DNA of 6,681 nucleotides from Pyrinomonadaceae bacterium (GTDB lineage: Bacteria; Acidobacteriota; Blastocatellia; Pyrinomonadales; Pyrinomonadaceae). Numbering within the stretch: position 1 is the first letter of the stretch; every line of letters begins with the position of its first letter. A program made the translations under genes and the position numbers. The stretch is from positions 1-6,681 of the forward strand of contig JAICPV010000125.1 in NCBI GenBank assembly GCA_025929655.1, read 5' to 3'. This document shows, one piece after another, positions 5,755 to 6,681 of the stretch. A model generated the notes under the pieces. It was not told where the DNA came from. It saw only the letters and a program-made list of their open reading frames with translations, and searched no databases.

Positions 5755-6612
5755 TTAGTACGTCCCGGCGGTTACCGTGGGTTTGACTCCGCTTGCTTCC
5801 TGCGCGATCTTGACGCCTACGCTTGCACCAATTCGCGTTGCGCCGGCCTCGAACATCGCACGCGCGTCGTCGATTCCCTTTACGCCGCCGGACGCTTTCA
5901 CGCCCAGGGCGGAACCCACTGTTCGCCGCATCAGTGACACGTCATTCGCCGTTGCGCCGCCTTTCGAGAATCCGGTCGATGTCTTGACGAAATCCGCTCC
6001 GGCATTTTTGGCAGCAACACACGCTCGGACCTTCTCGTTGTCGGTTAGTAATGCCGTCTCGATGATCACCTTACAAAGTATATGGTTTTCGTGCGCCGCT
6101 TCGACGACGGCCCGTATATCGTCCTCGACCGCACAATCGTCGCCCGATTTCAACGCGCCGATATTGATCACCATATCCACCTCACGAGCACCGTTGAAGA
6201 TCGCACGGCGAGCTTCGTACGCCTTTACGTCGGGCAATGTGGCGCCGAGCGGGAATCCAATGACGGTGCAGACCGGAACGCCGGTCCCTTTCAAAAACTC
6301 CGACGCTTTTTTCACCCAGCCCGGATTTACGCAAACGCTCGCGAAACCGAATTGTGCCGCTTCGTCGCAAAGCTTTTTGATATCGGATTCCGAAGCTTCC
6401 GGCTTCAACAGCGTGTGATCGATGAGGGCCGCCCAATCCTTTGCGGTGGCCGAGTCGCCGAGCACGACACCTATCCGCTCCGCACCCGCGTCGACGATTC
6501 GCTGGTAATCCGCATGGCAAAAGGTTGGACAATACTCTTCACCGTTCAGCTTCGCGACCACCATATCGGTGATCTGTTCGATCAATTGATCGTAATTTCC
6601 GTTCGTGGTCAT
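5755..6612 (-). CDS. deoC: DeoC, deoxyribose-phosphate aldolase with N-terminal extension
   Basis: Cleaves 2-deoxyribose 5-phosphate to glyceraldehyde 3-phosphate and acetaldehyde by a class I (Schiff-base) mechanism. The TIM-barrel core starts near residue 58 with WAALIDHTLLKPEA (60-73) and continues through FASVCVNPGWV (90-100), VCTVIGFPLGA (114-124) and REVDMVINIGAL (143-154, Asp146). Then follow ADFVKTSTGFS (206-216, Schiff-base Lys210) and GVKASGGV (237-244, proton-relay Lys239). The protein has 285 residues; the extra length is an N-terminal segment of about 57 residues absent from short family members. It begins with the amphipathic helix DQLIEQITDMVVAKL (8-22), then CPTFCHADYQRIVDAG (28-43). 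Such a helix plus linker is typical of enzymes targeted into bacterial microcompartments. The ATG directly follows the stop of the RpiB-like gene (TAAATG), implying translational coupling. The aldolase call is firm; the targeting role is inferred. Confidence 0.95.
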   Translation of the reverse strand: MTTNGNYDQLIEQITDMVVAKLNGEEYCPTFCHADYQRIVDAGAERIGVVLGDSATAKDWAALIDHTLLKPEASESDIKKLCDEAAQFGFASVCVNPGWVKKASEFLKGTGVPVCTVIGFPLGATLPDVKAYEARRAIFNGAREVDMVINIGALKSGDDCAVEDDIRAVVEAAHENHILCKVIIETALLTDNEKVRACVAAKNAGADFVKTSTGFSKGGATANDVSLMRRTVGSALGVKASGGVKGIDDARAMFEAGATRIGASVGVKIAQEASGVKPTVTAGTY

Positions 6613-6681
6613 TTATTTTCGGTATTGCCGCTCGATCGCGTCGATCTTTTCGACCCGGCGAATATGCCTCTCTTCGGAAAG
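6613..6681 (-). CDS. rpiB: C-terminal end of an RpiB/LacAB-like sugar-phosphate isomerase, cut by the window
   Basis: The minus-strand frame is open from the window edge to TAA at 6613-6615 and encodes LSEERHIRRVEKIDAIERQ followed by YRK. RpiB proteins, which interconvert ribose 5-phosphate and ribulose 5-phosphate, end with a comparable F-x-G-G/E-R-H-x-R-R-V-x-K-I-x-x-I-E segment, so the tail is diagnostic although only 22 residues are visible. The His-Arg-Arg stretch lies in the phosphate-binding C-terminal region of the family. The stop is immediately followed by the deoC start codon. The start and the active-site Cys lie beyond the right edge. Identification rests on the tail alone, and LacA/LacB relatives cannot be excluded. 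Confidence 0.72.
   Translation of the reverse strand, partial: LSEERHIRRVEKIDAIERQYRK

Noticed and set aside
5777..6418. Plus-strand open frame of 213 codons inside deoC
   Set aside because: Antisense to a well-conserved aldolase; its Ala/Ser/Thr/Pro-rich composition is what deoC codon bias produces on the opposite strand.
6514..6529. C-x3-C-H in the DeoC extension as a c-type haem site
   Set aside because: The spacing is not the usual C-x2-C-H and the protein has no export signal, so haem attachment is unlikely.

Overview
The window is a compact stretch of bacterial chromosome with moderate G+C, seven complete or nearly complete genes and one gene tail. The layout is mostly single genes or two-gene units. 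No phage, IS, CRISPR, tRNA or rRNA gene is visible. An exported creatininase-family protein, a TetR regulator paired with an S41 peptidase, MsrP/MsrQ and a DeoC with a long N-terminal extension next to an RpiB tail suggest a Gram-negative, possibly an Acidobacteriota (Blastocatellia-like) genome. That placement is an impression from family combination and style, not a computed assignment.

Left part, plus strand (1-2716). A creatininase-family amidohydrolase starts before the window and carries a signal peptide. After it comes a sigma70-like promoter followed by a nested palindrome, then a TetR-family regulator and, 15 nt later, a secreted S41 peptidase with a strong ribosome binding site. The regulator and peptidase look like one autoregulated transcription unit. 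It ends at a nested hairpin that can also terminate the convergent gene on its right.

Middle (2717-4044). A minus-strand receiver-like protein of the type described as a cyclic-phosphate processing receiver (cREC) is divergent from a plus-strand DnaC/IstB-like AAA+ ATPase with an N-terminal four-cysteine cluster. The ATPase gene overlaps the end of msrQ tail to tail by 8 bp.

Right part, minus strand (4037-6681). Read right to left: the last 22 codons of an RpiB-like sugar-phosphate isomerase, deoC (starting directly after the rpiB stop, TAAATG), then msrP (Tat-exported molybdoenzyme) and msrQ (haem membrane partner), which together form the periplasmic methionine sulfoxide repair system. The 83-nt msrP-msrQ spacer is almost entirely one imperfect inverted repeat.

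The most interesting lead is the rpiB-deoC pair. DeoC has an amphipathic N-terminal helix followed by a Cys-containing linker. RpiB plus DeoC is the enzyme signature of the sugar-phosphate-utilising (SPU) bacterial microcompartment loci, and the extension resembles an encapsulation peptide. Shell genes, if present, would lie beyond the right edge. The second lead is the stand-alone cREC-like protein, a family tied in the literature to RNA-end repair and conflict systems.
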